Below are positions 8,181-16,789 of a DNA stretch of 64,000 nt, piece by piece (within the stretch, counting starts at the first letter, position 1; every line of letters begins with the position of its first letter). A program made the translations under genes and the position numbers. Location of the stretch: the NCBI GenBank assembly GCA_034429215.1, contig DAOUGI010000009.1, positions 62,001 to 126,000 of the forward strand, read 5' to 3'. The DNA comes from JAFGOG01 sp034429215. GTDB taxonomy: Bacteria > Chloroflexota > Anaerolineae > JAAYZQ01. Below the pieces are notes generated by a model. The model was not told the origin of the DNA. It saw nothing but the letters and a program-made list of their open reading frames with translations, and ran no database searches.

Positions 8181-11100
8181 AACCCATTTCGGGATGGTCG
8201 GCCTTAAAGTCGGTGCCGCCGGCGGTGTACCTGTTGCTGGTCGGCCTGATTGGGCTGGCCGTCTTGATCTATCTGATCGTCGCCTCGCCCTTTTCTCCCT
8301 CCGATGGTGGGCTCCACGGCTGGTTGGACATTGGGCTGGCGGTTCTGGCCATCTTTGTCGCTGGCATCCTCGCCAGGCGCTGGGCCGATACCCGCAACGA
8401 ATTGATGCGGCGAGTGGCCGAATTGTCCACCGTGGAAGAGATAGGGCGGGCCATCGTCCAGGCTCAATTGGATCTGGACGAGCTGTGCAAGCTGATGTAC
8501 CAGCACGCCAGCCGGATCGTGGATACCACCATCTTTCACCTGGGCTTGTTCGAGGGCGACGATTATCAGATCAAGCTGTGGATGCGAGAAGGTGAGCTGC
8601 AGCCGCCACGGACATTCCATCTGGCTCCCGGCCTTGGGCTGGTCAGTTGGCTGCGGGAATCGAAACAGCCGATCCTCGTCGCCGATTTTGAGCAGGAGAT
8701 CGACTCGTTGCCGGCCCAACCGGTGTATGTGTCCGACAAGCCACCCCGCTCTGCTCTCTTTGTGCCTCTCCTGGCCGGCGACATTGCCATCGGTACCCTG
8801 TCTATCCAGTCGTTCCGGCCCCATGCCTACGGCCAGAGCGATCTGCGTGTGCTGTCGGCGATGGCCAACCAGGCAGCCGTTGCCATGCAAAAGGCCCAAC
8901 TGTATGCTAAGGAAGTCACCCGCGCCAGGCAGTTGGAAACCATCGGCCAGGTAGCGCGCCAGGTGACCGCTACGCTGGAGCTGGACGAGCTGTTCAGGCG
9001 GGTGGTAGATCTCATCCGCACCAATTTTGGCTACTACCACGTCGCCATCCATACAGTGGACACAGAGCGACAGACTGTTATCTTTCAGACAAGCTCAGGT
9101 GCGTCGGGGCACGACACCAAGGTCGAGGTTGTCTGGGGGCAGGGAGTAATCGGCTGGGTGGCCGCGAATCGAGAGCCGGCAATCGTCAACGACGTGGCAA
9201 GTGACCCCCGCTACCGGTGCGTCGATGCCCTGGATGAGGCACAGTCAGAGCTGACCGTACCCCTGTTGTTGGAGCACGATCTGGTTGGAATCCTTGACGT
9301 GCAAAGCTCTAGCCCCAACGCTTTTGGCGTTGATGACCTGTTTATCCTGGAGACACTGAGCGACCAGATTGCCATCGCCATTCAGGAGGCGCGCCTGTAT
9401 GAAGCCGAGCGGCAGCAGGCGTGGTTGTCCACGGCGCTGCTTCAGGTGGCCGATGCCATGAGCCGCCTGTCGGACATGGACGCGGTGCTGACCAATATCG
9501 TGCGCTTGACGCCGCTGCTGGCCGGCGTGGATCGCTGTGCTATCCTGTTGTGGGATGCCGGCGAGGAGGCTTTTGTGCCGGCCCAAACATATGGGCTGGC
9601 GCCAGAGCTGCGTGAGACGTGGGATCACCTGTTTTTCCGGTCAGGAACGATGCCTGCCCTGGACCTGATGCGCATGGATAAACAGCCGGTTTTGGCTTCT
9701 GCCTCGGATGAGCTGTTGGTCCCGGCTCATTTGGCCAAGAGCTTGGACATCTCGGAGATGCTGTTGCTGCCGCTCCTCGCCCAAGGTGAGCTCCTGGGAG
9801 CGATGATAGTGGACTATGCCGGGACGGCGCATACCTTCGATCAACGGATGGTCAATATGCTGACCGGCATCGCTAACCAGGCGGCGATGGTCATCCACAG
9901 CGCCCGGCTGGTCCAGGCGCAACAGGAGGAGGCGTACGTCTCGGCGGTGCTGTTGCAGGTGGCGGAAGCGGTCAGCGGCTCGCGAGACCTGTCCGAAATC
10001 CTGGGTGCCGTGGTCCGCATTGCGTCGATGTTGGCCGGTGTGGACGTATGCGCCATCTTTTTGCGGGATCGAGCCAGTGGCGTATTCGTGCCCAGCCAGC
10101 AGTATGGGCTGAAACGAGACGCACAAGCCGGTTTCATGGATCTTTGTTTGGAACAGGACTCTGCTGTCGCGCGCGGTTTGCTCGCCGGCGAGCAGTTTGT
10201 TGTTTTGCCGGCCCGGGCCATTTCGAACAGGTTTTCCGGTGGGGAGCTCGATGGCCCAGCCGACCTTGATGATCAGTCGGCGGCATTGCTATCTTTAGTT
10301 GACGTCGACGGGCTGTTGGCTCTGCCGCTGACGGCCATGGGCGCAGTGATCGGGTGCATGGTCGTCAATCACAGTAGCCGTCGCGCTGCGGCCGCAGGGA
10401 TCGCCGAGCGGCGGATTGGCATCCTGACCGGTATTGCCTCTCAAACGTCGATCGCGATCGAGAATGACCGCCTGCTCCGAGAGACGGCCGAGCAGGAGCG
10501 GTTGAAGCAAGAGCTGGACGTTGCCCGGCGCATCCAGGCCAGTTTTCTGCCGCCATGCTGCCCCGAGATCTCCGGCTGGGAGGTTGCGGCCTTGTGGCGC
10601 TCGGCCAGGCAGGTAGGCGGCGACTTTTACGATTTCATCCCTCTGCCATCTGGACCGCCTGTTTCTGGCGAGCAGGCTGCGACGGTTGAGACGAACAGCC
10701 CAGGTGATGCAGGGCGTGGTCGCCTCGGCCTGGTCGTTGCCGACGTGGCTGATAAAGGGGTGCCCGCGGCGCTGTTCATGGCTCTATCCAGGACCTTGAT
10801 CCGTACCGTTGCCATCGACGGGCGGCTGCCCAGCCGGGCGATCGCCCGAGCCAATGACCTGATCCTGGCCGACGCGCGCTCTGGCCTGTTTGTGACGGCG
10901 ATCTATGCCGTTCTCGAACCTGAGTGTGCGCAAGTGGCCTTTGTCAACGCCGGGCACATGCCCCCTCTGTTGGTGCGGGCCACCGATGGCGCGGCAACGC
11001 TGCTAAGGAAACACGGCATGGCGTTGGGCATTCTGCCCGGCAGTGAGTTTGAGGAGGTGACGATCGATCTCGATCCCGGTGATATACTGATCCTGTATAC

Positions 11101-11296
11101 CGACGGCGTTATTGAAGCAACCGACAATAAACAGGAGATGTTCAGCCGCGAGCGACTGATCGAGGTTGTGCAGAACCACCGGCGTCAGTCTGCCACCCAA
11201 CTGGTGGAGACGATCGACGAGGCCATAGGCGCTTTTATCGGGGATGCGGCGCAGTTTGACGATCTGACTGTGTTGGTGGCAAAGCGAATTCCCTAG
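8177..11296 (+). CDS. GAF-rich SpoIIE-type PP2C serine phosphatase
   Basis: This 1039-residue protein has two N-terminal membrane segments (about residues 15-35 and 45-65) and four GAF-like modules (roughly 85-240, 255-410, 415-585 and 590-775). The C-terminal PP2C phosphatase of the SpoIIE/RsbU type covers about 795-1037. Metal-site motifs are visible as QVGGDFYDF, LVVADVADKGVPAALFM, YTDGVIEATD and FDDLTVLVAKR. GAF modules 3 and 4 are close copies, for example LLQVADAMS against LLQVAEAVS. It most likely dephosphorylates the STAS protein of this module in response to signals bound by the GAF domains. It starts with GTG inside the stop of the kinase gene (GTGA). Its end overlaps the convergent gene by 4 bases. 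Confidence 0.93.
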   Translation: MKPISGWSALKSVPPAVYLLLVGLIGLAVLIYLIVASPFSPSDGGLHGWLDIGLAVLAIFVAGILARRWADTRNELMRRVAELSTVEEIGRAIVQAQLDLDELCKLMYQHASRIVDTTIFHLGLFEGDDYQIKLWMREGELQPPRTFHLAPGLGLVSWLRESKQPILVADFEQEIDSLPAQPVYVSDKPPRSALFVPLLAGDIAIGTLSIQSFRPHAYGQSDLRVLSAMANQAAVAMQKAQLYAKEVTRARQLETIGQVARQVTATLELDELFRRVVDLIRTNFGYYHVAIHTVDTERQTVIFQTSSGASGHDTKVEVVWGQGVIGWVAANREPAIVNDVASDPRYRCVDALDEAQSELTVPLLLEHDLVGILDVQSSSPNAFGVDDLFILETLSDQIAIAIQEARLYEAERQQAWLSTALLQVADAMSRLSDMDAVLTNIVRLTPLLAGVDRCAILLWDAGEEAFVPAQTYGLAPELRETWDHLFFRSGTMPALDLMRMDKQPVLASASDELLVPAHLAKSLDISEMLLLPLLAQGELLGAMIVDYAGTAHTFDQRMVNMLTGIANQAAMVIHSARLVQAQQEEAYVSAVLLQVAEAVSGSRDLSEILGAVVRIASMLAGVDVCAIFLRDRASGVFVPSQQYGLKRDAQAGFMDLCLEQDSAVARGLLAGEQFVVLPARAISNRFSGGELDGPADLDDQSAALLSLVDVDGLLALPLTAMGAVIGCMVVNHSSRRAAAAGIAERRIGILTGIASQTSIAIENDRLLRETAEQERLKQELDVARRIQASFLPPCCPEISGWEVAALWRSARQVGGDFYDFIPLPSGPPVSGEQAATVETNSPGDAGRGRLGLVVADVADKGVPAALFMALSRTLIRTVAIDGRLPSRAIARANDLILADARSGLFVTAIYAVLEPECAQVAFVNAGHMPPLLVRATDGAATLLRKHGMALGILPGSEFEEVTIDLDPGDILILYTDGVIEATDNKQEMFSRERLIEVVQNHRRQSATQLVETIDEAIGAFIGDAAQFDDLTVLVAKRIP

Positions 11297-11646
11297 CTTT
11301 GGTGCAGCCAGGAGATCAGCCGTGCCATCCCTAGGATGACCACGAGCGCCAGGACAACTGTCCAGCCAAACGAGACGTGCAAGGGGATTAGCATAGCGCC
11401 GCCGGTCAGCAACAGGCCGGCTCCTGCCGCAAGGCCTAGCCACGCCAGGTGACGGCGCTTGATCGTGGATAGGTCGTCGCCTGCTGCGGCAAGTCGCAGG
11501 CGCCGGTTCAGATCGGTCAGATCCCAGATCAGCAGCCCGCCCAATGCGCCGGCGATCAGGATGATTCTCAAGCTGCTTGGCGCTCCCAGGATCAAGCCGA
11601 CGGCCGCGGCCGCGGCCATGACCACCAGCCCTACCGCTGCGATCAT
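11293..11646 (-). CDS. Small integral membrane protein at the end of the MoxR/DUF58 operon
   Basis: This 117-residue protein has four hydrophobic segments: about residues 3-20, 24-44, 72-90 and 93-112. A short cytoplasmic stretch in the middle reads LTDLNRRLRLAAAGDDLS. I do not recognise a family. It overlaps the end of the DUF58 gene by 4 bases (ATGA-type coupling), so it belongs to that operon as its last gene. Its stop also overlaps the stop of the convergent SpoIIE gene by 4 bases, leaving no room for a terminator. Confidence 0.7.
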   Translation of the reverse strand: MIAAVGLVVMAAAAAVGLILGAPSSLRIILIAGALGGLLIWDLTDLNRRLRLAAAGDDLSTIKRRHLAWLGLAAGAGLLLTGGAMLIPLHVSFGWTVVLALVVILGMARLISWLHQS

Positions 11647-13037
11647 CGCCCGCCTCCCACAATCTGCCCCACGCGTGCTGCGGGATAGCCGCGATGGGCT
11701 CCATATGTCCCTGCGGTCGCCCGCAGGTAGGCCAGAGGGCGGCCCAAGTGACTGTGCATCGTCTGCTCAAACGGCTTGGAGACATCCCAGTTGACAATCT
11801 GGACGCCGGCCCGCTGCAAACGTTGCAGCATCAGGCGGCGCTCAATCCGGACAATCCGCGTTGCCAGCTCGATATCCGGCAGGACGGCTTTGTAGCGGGG
11901 CTCGGCGCGCATCAATGACACCTCAAAAGCCACCGGGTCTGGGCTGATGACCATTACCTGGTAACCGCGCGCCCGCAGGCGGATCAGCACGTCCAGATCG
12001 TCAGCCTCTTCCCTTGTGAGGGGAGAGGCTCTGGGGAGTAATGGACTGATCAGCACCACCTGCGACTGGGCCGGGAATAGCCGGGTGGGAATGTTATCTA
12101 GGTCGGCGAAGGCCTGGCTGTCCCCCATCTCGGCCGTGGCGAGCGCCCGCAGGATCCGCTCGCGCTGTACCTTGCCGTAACCCGGCAGCGTCCACTGCAG
12201 GAACCGGCCATATATCAGCAAGCTGACGCGGTTGCCGTGAGCCAGAAATGCGTCTGCGAGGGCAGCGGCCGCCAGTGTTGAATACTCGAAAATCGAAGAG
12301 TGGGCATACAGGTTGGCTGCCTGGCGGCCGTCCAGCACGATGCCGATATCGGTTACCCTCTCCTGCTCAAACTCGTTGGAAAACAGCATCTCAGGGTGGC
12401 GGGCAGTAGCATGCCAGTTGATCCAATGCGGCGGATCGCCGGCCTGATACTCACGGACCGCAAAAAAATCTGTGCCCGTTCCACCGACTCGCGCCGGGAC
12501 AAGGCCGGAGTAGACCCGCGTGCGCCGTGGTCGAATTGCCACGTGCTTGAGGCGCAGCACCGGCGGCAGGATGAGCAACCGTTGGACGGGCAAAGCCAAC
12601 CTCTGCTCGCGGTTGACCAGGCCGAGAGGATCGCATGCTTTTGCCCTGACCGACGAGAACGCATAGTAGCCACGCCGGCCGCCGACTGTGTAGGTCCAGG
12701 CAGCAGTTGCGCCCTGCGCCAGCCTCAGCACATGACGCGGCGAACCGTCACGCACGGCCAGGCCGGCCGGCACTTCGTCTTCGATCAGTACCTCTTCTAG
12801 GGAGTGGCCGTTGTTGGTGACCGTCATGGTCACCTCGACCGGCATATTCGTGCCGACGCGTTCCGCGCTGAGGGTGCGGACAATATCCAGCCTGACCTGT
12901 CTTGGTGCACACACCAGACTGGCCACCAGATAAGCGACAAACAACAACGACAGGGCCAGCACCGGACCGTTCCGCGTGATCAGACCGGCCAGGATCAACG
13001 CGTAGGCAACCAGGCTAGGCAGGAAGGCTCGTCGCAT
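11643..13037 (-). CDS. DUF58 domain protein
   Basis: This 464-residue protein starts with two membrane segments (about 8-25 and 27-45). An Ig-like extracytoplasmic part follows (VEVTMTVTNNGHSLEEVLIED), and then the DUF58 core FFAVREYQAGDPPHWINWHATARHPE. A von Willebrand A-like fold follows, with DIGIVLDGRQAAN carrying a MIDAS-type Asp. DUF58 proteins occur almost always next to a MoxR ATPase, as here. The pair is thought to act on protein assembly or cell-envelope processes. It lies 9 bases after the MoxR gene and overlaps the next small membrane protein gene. Confidence 0.9.
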   Translation of the reverse strand: MRRAFLPSLVAYALILAGLITRNGPVLALSLLFVAYLVASLVCAPRQVRLDIVRTLSAERVGTNMPVEVTMTVTNNGHSLEEVLIEDEVPAGLAVRDGSPRHVLRLAQGATAAWTYTVGGRRGYYAFSSVRAKACDPLGLVNREQRLALPVQRLLILPPVLRLKHVAIRPRRTRVYSGLVPARVGGTGTDFFAVREYQAGDPPHWINWHATARHPEMLFSNEFEQERVTDIGIVLDGRQAANLYAHSSIFEYSTLAAAALADAFLAHGNRVSLLIYGRFLQWTLPGYGKVQRERILRALATAEMGDSQAFADLDNIPTRLFPAQSQVVLISPLLPRASPLTREEADDLDVLIRLRARGYQVMVISPDPVAFEVSLMRAEPRYKAVLPDIELATRIVRIERRLMLQRLQRAGVQIVNWDVSKPFEQTMHSHLGRPLAYLRATAGTYGAHRGYPAARVGQIVGGGR

Positions 13038-13046
13038 GACCTGATC

Positions 13047-14024
13047 TCAATCGATCACCGGCACGGGCACCTGGGCAAGCACTTGGGCAATGATCTCTTC
13101 GGCCACGCGGTGGATCATCCAATGCTCGGGCTGCAAGATCAGGCGATGGCTGAGCACCGGCACGGCGAAGCGCTTGATATCGTCGGGAATGACATAGTCG
13201 CGCCCTGTGAGCGCGGCATAGGCCCGCGCCATCTTGAGAAAGGCCAGCGAGCCGCGCGGACTGGCACCCACCGCCACCCGCCTATCCTGGCGCGTGGCGT
13301 GGACGAGGGTGGCAATGTATCGTTCCAGATCCTGGTGAATGTGCACCGTTTCGACCAGCTTGATCATCTCGATTATCTGCCCGGCACTGGTCACCTGATC
13401 CAGGGCAACCTCATCCTGCCGGCGCTCGCGGCGACGGCGCAGGATCTCCGTTTCCTCTTCCAAGCTTGGGTAGCCGACCGACAGCTTGAGCATAAAGCGG
13501 TCCAATTGAGCCTCGGGCAGGGGGAACGTACCTTCATATTCTATGGGGTTCTGCGTGGCCATCACCAGGAATGGCTCAGGCAGGCGCATTGTCTCGCCTT
13601 CCAGCGTGACCTGCTTTTCCTGCATCGCCTCCAGAAGCGCCGACTGGGTCTTGGGCGAGGCACGGTTGATCTCATCGGCGAGGATGATGTTGGCAAAGAT
13701 AGGCCCCTTGCGCAGCTCAAAGCGGCCGTCGATCCGGTTCAGCACATAGCCGCCCGTGATATCACCCGGCAGCAGATCGGGCGTGAACTGGATGCGCTTG
13801 AAATCAAGGCCGAGCACCGATGCAAAGCTACGGGCGATCAGGGTCTTGCCCAATCCGGGCAGATCCTCCAATAGGATGTGACCACCCGCCAGCACCGCAG
13901 ACATGACCGTCTCCAACAAGTGGCGCTTGCCGACAACAGCCCGCTCCACTTCAAGGATCACGGCTTGCGCGTGGGCAGATAGCTCATGGAGATCCTTCAC
14001 TGAGGAAAAGGTATCAATGCTCAT
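13047..14024 (-). CDS. MoxR-family AAA+ ATPase
   Basis: This 325-residue AAA+ ATPase has Walker A in LLEDLPGLGKTLIARSFA, Walker B with sensor in IILADEINRASPKTQSALLEAM and sensor 1 in FLVMATQNPIEYEGTFPLPEAQLDRF. These are the standard MoxR signatures. I chose the ATG at 14024 because it overlaps the upstream stop as ATGA; an earlier in-frame start would lie inside the previous gene. MoxR proteins are chaperone-like ATPases that work with DUF58/VWA partners, and the DUF58 gene follows 9 bases downstream. The phosphate it uses and its client are not evident. Confidence 0.94.
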   Translation of the reverse strand: MSIDTFSSVKDLHELSAHAQAVILEVERAVVGKRHLLETVMSAVLAGGHILLEDLPGLGKTLIARSFASVLGLDFKRIQFTPDLLPGDITGGYVLNRIDGRFELRKGPIFANIILADEINRASPKTQSALLEAMQEKQVTLEGETMRLPEPFLVMATQNPIEYEGTFPLPEAQLDRFMLKLSVGYPSLEEETEILRRRRERRQDEVALDQVTSAGQIIEMIKLVETVHIHQDLERYIATLVHATRQDRRVAVGASPRGSLAFLKMARAYAALTGRDYVIPDDIKRFAVPVLSHRLILQPEHWMIHRVAEEIIAQVLAQVPVPVID

Positions 14025-14605
14025 ACTTCTGTCTCCATTTCTGAAGCAAGATATTCGACGACCTGGCTCGGGTCCAGGCCCAACGGAGTGGGGGTCCGGC
14101 GGCGGCGAAACCCCCAACGCCCGCGGTCCAGGGGTGGGCGGTCCATACCGGCTTCCAGGTAGGCCTGGACCTGCGGGGGCATCAGTTTTCGAGCCCCATT
14201 AGTCCCGCCGCCCCTGTGCAAGACGACTGCTTGTTCTAGCTCACCTAACCGGTGAGCAATCAGCCATTTGAAATAGATGCCTCGCTTGGTATTGTGGATG
14301 TGCCCGGCCAGCTTTTCGATCGGCCCTGGAGCGGCGGCTCGCTCCTCTTTCGCGGCACGCCGCAGAGACAAGCCCACGTATCTGCCCAGGCTGATCAAAG
14401 CGACCAACACCCCTCCGGCCACCAGCAGGCTCCAGTAAACCCACTGCGGGATCGACCGCAACATCAGGCCGGCCATCCACAAAAGCTGAATCGCCGGCAC
14501 GATACATATGTCCTGGATCGTGCCCTGTAGCAGGAGAGCCAGCAGCACCACGGCAACGAACACTGCTCCCCACACCAGCAACCGTCGACCCATCGGTGTC
14601 TGCAT
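14021..14605 (-). CDS. Membrane protein in the MoxR operon
   Basis: This 194-residue protein has three N-terminal hydrophobic segments (about residues 9-27, 33-50 and 56-75), followed by a basic cytoplasmic tail. The tail includes IEKLAGHIHNTKRGIYFKW and a run of Arg residues (RGRWGFRRRR). I do not assign a family. Its position between the DUF4129 gene and moxR, where many genomes carry a small membrane protein, suggests it belongs to the same envelope-linked complex. The last bases overlap the MoxR start as ATGA. Confidence 0.75.
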   Translation of the reverse strand: MQTPMGRRLLVWGAVFVAVVLLALLLQGTIQDICIVPAIQLLWMAGLMLRSIPQWVYWSLLVAGGVLVALISLGRYVGLSLRRAAKEERAAAPGPIEKLAGHIHNTKRGIYFKWLIAHRLGELEQAVVLHRGGGTNGARKLMPPQVQAYLEAGMDRPPLDRGRWGFRRRRTPTPLGLDPSQVVEYLASEMETEV

Positions 14606-14616
14606 TCCTTACATCC

Positions 14617-15528
14617 TCAGCTATCCGCGATCGCTTTCATGATCTCGGCAAGGCACTCTGACGCCTCTCGGACTTGATCAGGGCTTGACTCACGGCTGCC
14701 GTAGCGCGCCTGCTCGAAAAGCCGCGTCAGCCGGCTCACCGAACCGGCCGGCAACCCCAGATGCTCCAGGCGTGCTGCGAACTCGCGGGCCGTCATGGCC
14801 TCGTGGCGCCCCACGCCGCGCTGCCGTTTGATCGTCGCGCTCATGTCCGCATAGCACCGGATGACCACGTCCTCCCAGTTGCGACCGGCGAGCAGATCGT
14901 CGAGCGCCGAACGAGTGATCCCGTGCAGCTCTTCTTTTGGCGTGTGGAAAGAAGACCAGATCCAGAATCCGAACGCTGCAATGAGCCCGACTACTACCAG
15001 TGTGACCGCATAACGCACCCATCCGGGTACCGCCGGCTCCTCAAATGCGACCGGCACCGGCGTGCCTGCGCCCTCGATCCCCTCTGAAGGTCCACTGACC
15101 GGACTGGGAGCATGCGCTCCAGGCGTAGCCGTCACTTCCTGCTCCTCTGGCGGATTGTAGAGCCTTGTGACCAGCAATCCGATCGCCGCATACAGCAACA
15201 ATATGCCCGTGGTTCTGAGCATCGCCCGGCGGTCTTTCGGTGACCGCAGCACTATGACCAGGGAGACCAGCGTCGCAATCCCGAACAGGATTAAGAAGAT
15301 GTCAAAAAGAATGGGAGGGAACCCGATCGTCAGCGCGCCGGGAGCGGTCTCGGCGGCCTTGGGCAGGCTAAAGCTCTCACCCTGCGCAAACTCTAGGTTG
15401 TTTAGGCTGGCAGCCAGCAAGAACACCGTCACAATGACTGCGGCACTTGCCACTATTATGGACAAGCGTCTGGCCTGATGGCTGGCGAAGAATCTCTTTA
15501 TGGAAGGGGCGGGCAACTTGATTGTCAT
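14617..15528 (-). CDS. DUF4129-domain membrane protein
   Basis: This 303-residue protein has a membrane segment near residues 20-40 and two more at 65-85 and 97-115. An extracytoplasmic Pro-rich stretch and a fourth segment at about 170-190 follow. The C-terminal cytoplasmic part (about 210-300) matches the DUF4129 pattern: LDDLLAGRNWEDVVIRCYADM, then EAMTAREFAARLEHLGLP and LTRLFEQARYGS. DUF4129 is commonly found beside or fused to transglutaminase, DUF58 and MoxR genes. It is the first gene of the five-gene run on the minus strand. No strong promoter is seen in the 71 bases upstream. Confidence 0.85.
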   Translation of the reverse strand: MTIKLPAPSIKRFFASHQARRLSIIVASAAVIVTVFLLAASLNNLEFAQGESFSLPKAAETAPGALTIGFPPILFDIFLILFGIATLVSLVIVLRSPKDRRAMLRTTGILLLYAAIGLLVTRLYNPPEEQEVTATPGAHAPSPVSGPSEGIEGAGTPVPVAFEEPAVPGWVRYAVTLVVVGLIAAFGFWIWSSFHTPKEELHGITRSALDDLLAGRNWEDVVIRCYADMSATIKRQRGVGRHEAMTAREFAARLEHLGLPAGSVSRLTRLFEQARYGSRESSPDQVREASECLAEIMKAIADS

Positions 15529-15599
15529 GCTGATATACAGTACCGCCTGTGCGGCATCCTTCCCGTGTCCTTGCGGCTGCAGGGCAAAGGGTCTCGCAG

Positions 15600-16766
15600 C
15601 TACTTGGCCTCCATCAGTGCCTGCCGAGCCAACTCAAAGCCTGCAGGCAGTGTAAAACTAAAGGTGCTGCCACGGCCCGGCAGATTCTCGCTTTCGACCC
15701 CCACCTGGCCGCCCATCTTTTCGACGATGCGGCGGACGATCGATAACCCAAGTCCGTGTCCTCTGGCCCGCACCAGCGGCAAGCCGTCCTGCATGTGGCC
15801 AAGCCGTGTGTAGGGCGTGAATAGCTGAGCCTGTTCCTGTGGGGAGATGCCGTTGCCGTTGTCGTGCACCCAGAACTGTACCCAGCCATCGGCCAGGAGC
15901 TGTGCGCCCAGTTCAAGGCGAGGTGGAGTACCGCCATACTTGCAGCCGTTGCTGATATAGTTGACCCAAATCTCCTCGATCCACGGCGCATGGCCTACCA
16001 CCTGCGGCCATTCCGTGGGTACCACGATCTCAGCCTGGTATTCCCGGATAAGATAGGCTAGGCGCTTGCGGGCCTGCTCTATGACATAATCCATGTCCAA
16101 CGGCTCGATCGTCACCTCCGTTCGGCGCACACTCGCCAGGAGAAGCAGCTCGTCCACGATGTTCACGATTCTGATTGTGCTTTGCTTCAGAATTCGCAAT
16201 GCCTCATCTTGCTCTGTTTCCGACATGACATGCCGATCTACCAGCAGCGAATCTGCATAACCGGCGATCGTCGTCAGCGGGTTCTTGATGTCGTGGGCAA
16301 CGGTGTGGGCAAAGGCGTCGAGCTCTTCGTTGCGCGCCTCAAGCTCCTTCAGTTGGCTGGCGAGCCTGGCGTTAGCTCTATTGAGCTGCCGGTGCAGGTC
16401 GCGCAGGGCCAGATGCGTCTGCAGGCGGGCCATCACCTCTTCTATCTCAAACGGCTTGGTGATATAGTCCACACCGCCGGCGGCGAAGGCTTTTATCTTG
16501 TCTTCCGTATCGTCCAGTGCGCTGAGAAACAGCACGGGAACGTCGCGCATCCGGTCGTCAGTCTTTACCTGACGGCACACCTCAAAGCCGTCCATTTCGG
16601 GCATCAGAACATCCAGCAGGATCAGATCGGGAACCTGAAGCCCCACTGCCTCCAATGCCTCTGCTCCGCTGGCAGCGGTCCTAACCGTGTGCCCATACCC
16701 GATAAGTATCTGCCTGAGCAGCGACAGGTTTTCTAGCTTGTCGTCTACGATCAAGATATCGCCCAT
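15600..16766 (-). CDS. Hybrid response regulator-histidine kinase
   Basis: This 388-residue soluble protein joins an N-terminal receiver to a histidine kinase core. The phosphoacceptor Asp is in LILLDVLMPEMDGFEV and the Lys is in YITKPFEIEEV. After a coiled coil (about 120-150) comes the H-box FAHTVAHDIKNPLTTIAGY, then the HATPase boxes NYISNGCKYGG, DNGNGI and GHGLGLSIV. I chose the ATG at 16766, which has GAGGT five bases upstream, over an earlier TTG that would overlap the glucosidase gene. There is no membrane segment, so it probably receives phosphate from another kinase and relays it. Confidence 0.92.
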   Translation of the reverse strand: MGDILIVDDKLENLSLLRQILIGYGHTVRTAASGAEALEAVGLQVPDLILLDVLMPEMDGFEVCRQVKTDDRMRDVPVLFLSALDDTEDKIKAFAAGGVDYITKPFEIEEVMARLQTHLALRDLHRQLNRANARLASQLKELEARNEELDAFAHTVAHDIKNPLTTIAGYADSLLVDRHVMSETEQDEALRILKQSTIRIVNIVDELLLLASVRRTEVTIEPLDMDYVIEQARKRLAYLIREYQAEIVVPTEWPQVVGHAPWIEEIWVNYISNGCKYGGTPPRLELGAQLLADGWVQFWVHDNGNGISPQEQAQLFTPYTRLGHMQDGLPLVRARGHGLGLSIVRRIVEKMGGQVGVESENLPGRGSTFSFTLPAGFELARQALMEAK

Positions 16767-16789
16767 GGTGACCTCTGTCGTTTCCGACC

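Noticed and set aside
12804..13874. A 356-codon plus-strand frame opposite the MoxR and DUF58 genes
   Set aside because: The minus strand carries clear AAA+ and DUF58 motifs. The plus frame has none and no start signal.
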